The position numbers and the translations under genes are program-made. From Acetobacteraceae bacterium (GTDB lineage Bacteria > Pseudomonadota > Alphaproteobacteria > Acetobacterales > Acetobacteraceae), in contig JADYYZ010000444.1 in the NCBI GenBank assembly GCA_020853405.1, positions 1 through 7,853 on the forward strand: a stretch of DNA of 7,853 nt. Direction: 5' to 3'. Shown in pieces: positions 5,601 through 7,853 of this stretch (positions are counted from its first letter, which is position 1; each line of letters opens with the position of its first letter). The notes under the pieces are model-generated. The model saw only the letters and a program-made list of their open reading frames with translations, ran no database searches and was not told the DNA's origin.

Positions 5601-6332
5601 GTGCCCACCGACTGGCAGCATTTCTCGCAGGCACCGGGCCATCCCCCGTTCGTCGAGCGATTCTTCGCGCGCATGCCGGACGGGCGCTTCCTTGGCCTGC
5701 CGCTGCGCGAGAGTGGCGATCTCGCGGTTGCCGACTTCGTGGCCGAACAGGCGGGCTTCCTGGTGCTCGACGCGATGGCCGAGTGGCTTTCGCGCGCGAT
5801 CCGCCCGCTTCGGGCGGAGCTGGTGGTAGGGCTTTCCGGCCATGGCGGCATCCTGGCGGCCGAGGTCGCGCGCCGGCTGTCGCACCCGAACTGGCTCGCC
5901 GCCACCGACCGGCCTCGGCCCTGGTTCAGCGACGCGTTGTCGGTGAGCGCACCCTGCGGCACGCGCTGGTGGCTCGACCCCGGCCAGGCCGGGCAGCTGC
6001 GCGGGCGGCGTGCCGTGCTGGTGCACGACGTGCTGGCAGCGCCGGCGGGCCTTGCGGCCGGTGCCGCGCTGCTGGCGAAGGCAGGGGCGGCGGCGGCGAT
6101 CGTGGCGGCGGCGATGGCACAGGGCGACGGCTGGGTGGCAACCCTGCCGGCGGCGCTGCCGGTCGTTGCGGTGTTCGCAACACCCTCGTTCCACCTTGGC
6201 CGCGGCGGCTGGGTGCCCGACGAAGGCAGCGCCGTCTGGCGGGTCTGCCCGCTGTTCCGCCACGGCACGCTGATGCCGGGCACCGCCTCGGCGGTGCTTC
6301 CTTCCGTGCGCGGGGCGGGCAGCACCGGCTGA
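5601..6332 (+). CDS. Phosphoribosyltransferase-fold protein with degenerate PRPP loop
   Basis: 243 residues from the chosen GTG. The order of motifs follows the purine-type phosphoribosyltransferase family of Proteobacteria: MPDGRFLGLPLR (25-36), a helix ending DAMAEWLSRAI, the substrate-side loop VVGLSGHGGILAAEVARRL (75-93), PWFSDALSV (107-115), RWWLDPGQAGQLRGRR (122-137) and AMAQGDGW (171-178). The PRPP-binding motif should read close to VLVDDVISTGxS but here is VLVHDVLAAPAG (139-150). The first acidic residue is His142, and the Ser/Thr-Gly phosphate loop is Ala-Pro-Ala-Gly. Frame and length are intact, so this is divergence, not breakage; catalysis is doubtful and the true role unknown. 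GTG 5601 has only a weak GGGA upstream; TTG 5538 is a possible earlier start, but its extra 21 residues show no family resemblance. An MFS gene follows after 110 nt on the same strand. Confidence 0.78.
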   Translation: MPTDWQHFSQAPGHPPFVERFFARMPDGRFLGLPLRESGDLAVADFVAEQAGFLVLDAMAEWLSRAIRPLRAELVVGLSGHGGILAAEVARRLSHPNWLAATDRPRPWFSDALSVSAPCGTRWWLDPGQAGQLRGRRAVLVHDVLAAPAGLAAGAALLAKAGAAAAIVAAAMAQGDGWVATLPAALPVVAVFATPSFHLGRGGWVPDEGSAVWRVCPLFRHGTLMPGTASAVLPSVRGAGSTG

Positions 6333-6336
6333 TCGC

Positions 6337-6352
6337 TTGGCAGGCGCGCCAA
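6337..6352 (+). other. Small inverted repeat after the phosphoribosyltransferase-like gene
   Basis: TTGGC and GCCAA arms with a 6-nt centre, starting 4 nt behind the stop codon. It could fold in the transcript, but there is no U-run, so I do not call it a terminator. The remaining gap to the MFS gene holds only the small reading frame at 6372. Confidence 0.25.
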
Positions 6353-6371
6353 CGCGGGACATCATCGCGCC

Positions 6372-6446
6372 ATGCCGGCAACCCCGCACCAGCGCGTGAC
6401 CCGGCGGTCGCTGCCGCCGGCGAGGCCGCAGGCCGCCCGCGCGTGA
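6372..6446 (+). CDS. Possible 24-codon leader peptide overlapping the MFS start
   Basis: An ATG-started frame of 24 residues (begins MPATPHQRVTRR, rich in Arg, Pro and Ala) ends in a TGA that overlaps the MFS GTG as GTGA, the same 4-nt junction as livH-livM. It is in a different frame from the MFS gene. The ribosome site is poor (GGGA, 12 nt upstream). It might couple translation into the MFS gene, which lacks a good ribosome site of its own, or be chance. Confidence 0.2.
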   Translation: MPATPHQRVTRRSLPPARPQAARA

Positions 6447-7636
6447 GCGCGCCCGAGGTGCCGGCGCCGCCGCCATGGGGCGTGGTTCGGGTGCTGTCGG
6501 TCACGCAGACCCTGGCCTGGGCATCGCTGTACTACGCGATCGCCGTGCTGGCGCCGGCGATCGAGGCCGATACCGGATGGCGGCGCGACTGGGTGATGGG
6601 CGGCTTCACGCTGGCGCTGTTCGTGCAGGGTGCCGCGGCGCTGCCGGCGGGGCTTGCGATCGACCGGTTCGGCGGGCGCGTGGTGATGACGGCAGGCTCG
6701 GTGCTGGGCGCGCTGGCGCTGGCCGCACTGGCGGCCTCGCCCGGCCTCGGGCTGTTCTGGCTGGCCTGGGCGCTGGCAGGTGCTGCGATGGCAGCGACGC
6801 TGTACGAGCCTGCCTTCGCCACCATCACGGCGACGTTCGGGCCGCTTTCGCGGCGTGCGATCACGATCGTGACGCTGGCCGGCGGGCTTGCCAGCACACT
6901 CAGTTTCCCGGTCTCGCTGTGGCTGCTGCAGCGGTTCGGCTGGCGCGCGACCTTCGCTGCCTGGGCGGTTCTGCAGCTGCTGGCCTGCCTGCCGCTGCAC
7001 TGGTTCGGCCTGCCGTCGATCCGCGGCGGGCGCGCCGCGCGGCGGCCGGTGCACCTCCGTGGGGTGCTGCGCGCGCCGGCCTACTGGTTCGCCACCGCCG
7101 CGCTGGCGCTCGGCGGGCTGGTGACCACCGCGATCGGCGTGCATTCGATTCCGATCCTGCAGGAAAAAGGGTTCGGTGCCGAGGGCGCGGTGGCGCTGGC
7201 CTCGCTGATCGGGCCGATGCAGGTGGCCGGGCGGGTGCTGGAATTCGGGCCGCTGGGGCGGCTCAGGCCGACCTGGGTCGCGGTGGTGTGCGCCGGCGCG
7301 GTGCCTGCCTCGCTTCTGTGCCTGCTGGCTGCCGGCGGCAGCTGGTGGATCGCGACGGCGTTCGTGGTGCTGTACGGTGCCGCCAACGGCGTGATGACGA
7401 TCGTGCGCGGCGCGCTCCCTGCCGACCTGTTCGGGCGCGAGGGCTATGGCGGGATCGCCGGCGCGATGGCCACGCCGGCGATGTTCGCGCGTGCGATCGC
7501 GCCGTTCGCGGCCGGCGTCGGCTGGACCGTCTTCGGCGGCTACGGCCCGGTGCTGCTGGGCCTGATCGCGATCGGGCTCGGCTCGCTCGTTGCCTTCGTA
7601 CTGGCCGCCCGCACGGCGCCGGCGCGGGCCGGCTAA
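6443..7636 (+). CDS. Major facilitator superfamily transporter
   Basis: 397-residue inner-membrane carrier of usual MFS length with about 12 hydrophobic segments in two halves. The halves are separated by a basic central loop around residues 190-210 (RGGRAARRPVHLRG). The N-terminus VVRVLSVTQTLAWASLYYAIAVLAPAI is typical of a proteobacterial MFS group. The loop between helices 2 and 3 carries a recognisable motif A, GLAIDRFGGRVV (70-81). Substrate cannot be inferred. The start is the in-frame GTG before SAPEVPAPPPWG; both nearby ATGs (6372, 6474) are out of frame. The frame is open upstream as far as 5447, but that stretch is an alternative reading of the preceding gene. The TAA overlaps the stop of the convergent binding-protein gene by 4 bp. 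It is possibly co-transcribed with the phosphoribosyltransferase-like gene. Confidence 0.9.
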   Translation: MSAPEVPAPPPWGVVRVLSVTQTLAWASLYYAIAVLAPAIEADTGWRRDWVMGGFTLALFVQGAAALPAGLAIDRFGGRVVMTAGSVLGALALAALAASPGLGLFWLAWALAGAAMAATLYEPAFATITATFGPLSRRAITIVTLAGGLASTLSFPVSLWLLQRFGWRATFAAWAVLQLLACLPLHWFGLPSIRGGRAARRPVHLRGVLRAPAYWFATAALALGGLVTTAIGVHSIPILQEKGFGAEGAVALASLIGPMQVAGRVLEFGPLGRLRPTWVAVVCAGAVPASLLCLLAAGGSWWIATAFVVLYGAANGVMTIVRGALPADLFGREGYGGIAGAMATPAMFARAIAPFAAGVGWTVFGGYGPVLLGLIAIGLGSLVAFVLAARTAPARAG

Positions 7637-7853
7637 TCGAGCCGCGCCCCGGATACCCGCACCACCTCCGCCCATTTCGCATCCTCGGCCTTGATGAAGG
7701 CCTGGAACGCGGCGGCCGTGCCGCCCACGACCTCCGAGCCGATGTCGCGCAGCTTCGCCTTCACCGCCGCATCGGCGCAGGCATCGCGCACCGCGGCTTC
7801 CAGTTTCGCGATCACCGGCGCCGGCGTGCGCGACGGCGCCTGCACGCCGAACC
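7633..7853 (-). CDS. Tripartite tricarboxylate transporter (TctC/Bug) substrate-binding protein, C-terminal end
   Basis: The last 72 residues of a periplasmic binding protein whose 5' part lies beyond the right edge; the frame is open to the edge. The sequence FGVQAPSRTPAPVIAKLEAAV, then VKAKLRDIGSEVVGGT, AAFQAFIKAEDAKWAEVV and the final SGARLD match the C-terminal lobe of Bug/TctC proteins, which typically read APxGTPxxVVxKL, GxxxxGGTPxxFxxFI and E-KWxxVV. A GTG at 7845 is in frame but falls inside the conserved domain, so it is not the start. Such proteins bind carboxylates or similar small molecules for TctAB; many are orphans. No link to the liv cluster is shown. Confidence 0.88.
   Translation of the reverse strand, partial: FGVQAPSRTPAPVIAKLEAAVRDACADAAVKAKLRDIGSEVVGGTAAAFQAFIKAEDAKWAEVVRVSGARLD

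Noticed and set aside
5447..6442. Plus-strand frame open upstream of the MFS start, making an apparent 729-residue protein
   Set aside because: The first 330 residues are Arg/Gly/Ala-rich with no domain character and lie over the well-supported PRTase-like gene in another frame; the MFS protein starts at GTG 6443.

Overview
The window is strongly GC-rich, densely coded DNA from a proteobacterium. An alphaproteobacterium (Rhodospirillales/Acetobacteraceae-like) is my best guess. The grounds are the GC-biased codons, a twin-arginine-type signal on a branched-chain-type binding protein, a Bug/TctC-type binding protein and an MFS carrier with a 'QTLAWAS' N-terminus. This is inference from gene style, not a database match.

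On the minus strand, read from right to left, lies a complete ABC importer of the HAAT family (branched-chain amino acid/amide type): binding protein livK (5333-4119), permeases livH (4018-3146) and livM (3149-2172), ATPases livG (2179-1415) and livF (1406-705). An M20 metallopeptidase related to glutamate carboxypeptidase (CPG2) follows (618 to the left edge, 3' end missing). The four inner genes are packed with overlaps or an 8-nt gap, so translation is probably coupled. The peptidase has a strong Shine-Dalgarno of its own 86 nt after livF. The arrangement suggests uptake of an amino-acid-like or N-acylated/conjugated compound followed by cytoplasmic hydrolysis; the substrate cannot be read from the sequence.

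The divergent region 5334-5600 separates livK from a plus-strand pair: a divergent phosphoribosyltransferase-fold protein with a ruined PRPP loop (5601-6332) and a 12-helix MFS transporter (6443-7636). At the right edge the minus strand carries the C-terminal end of a tripartite-tricarboxylate (TctC/Bug) binding protein, whose stop codon overlaps the MFS stop.

The gene content is largely familiar. The less ordinary points are the phosphoribosyltransferase-like protein that has lost its PRPP-binding residues, an asymmetric ATPase pair (non-canonical LivG signature with a LivF lacking the H-loop His), and three short perfect or near-perfect tandem duplications at the livK, livH and livM translation starts (17 bp x2, 15 bp x4, 12 bp x2). 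I saw no CRISPR array, insertion sequence, rRNA or tRNA gene, and no convincing sigma-70 promoter or intrinsic terminator.
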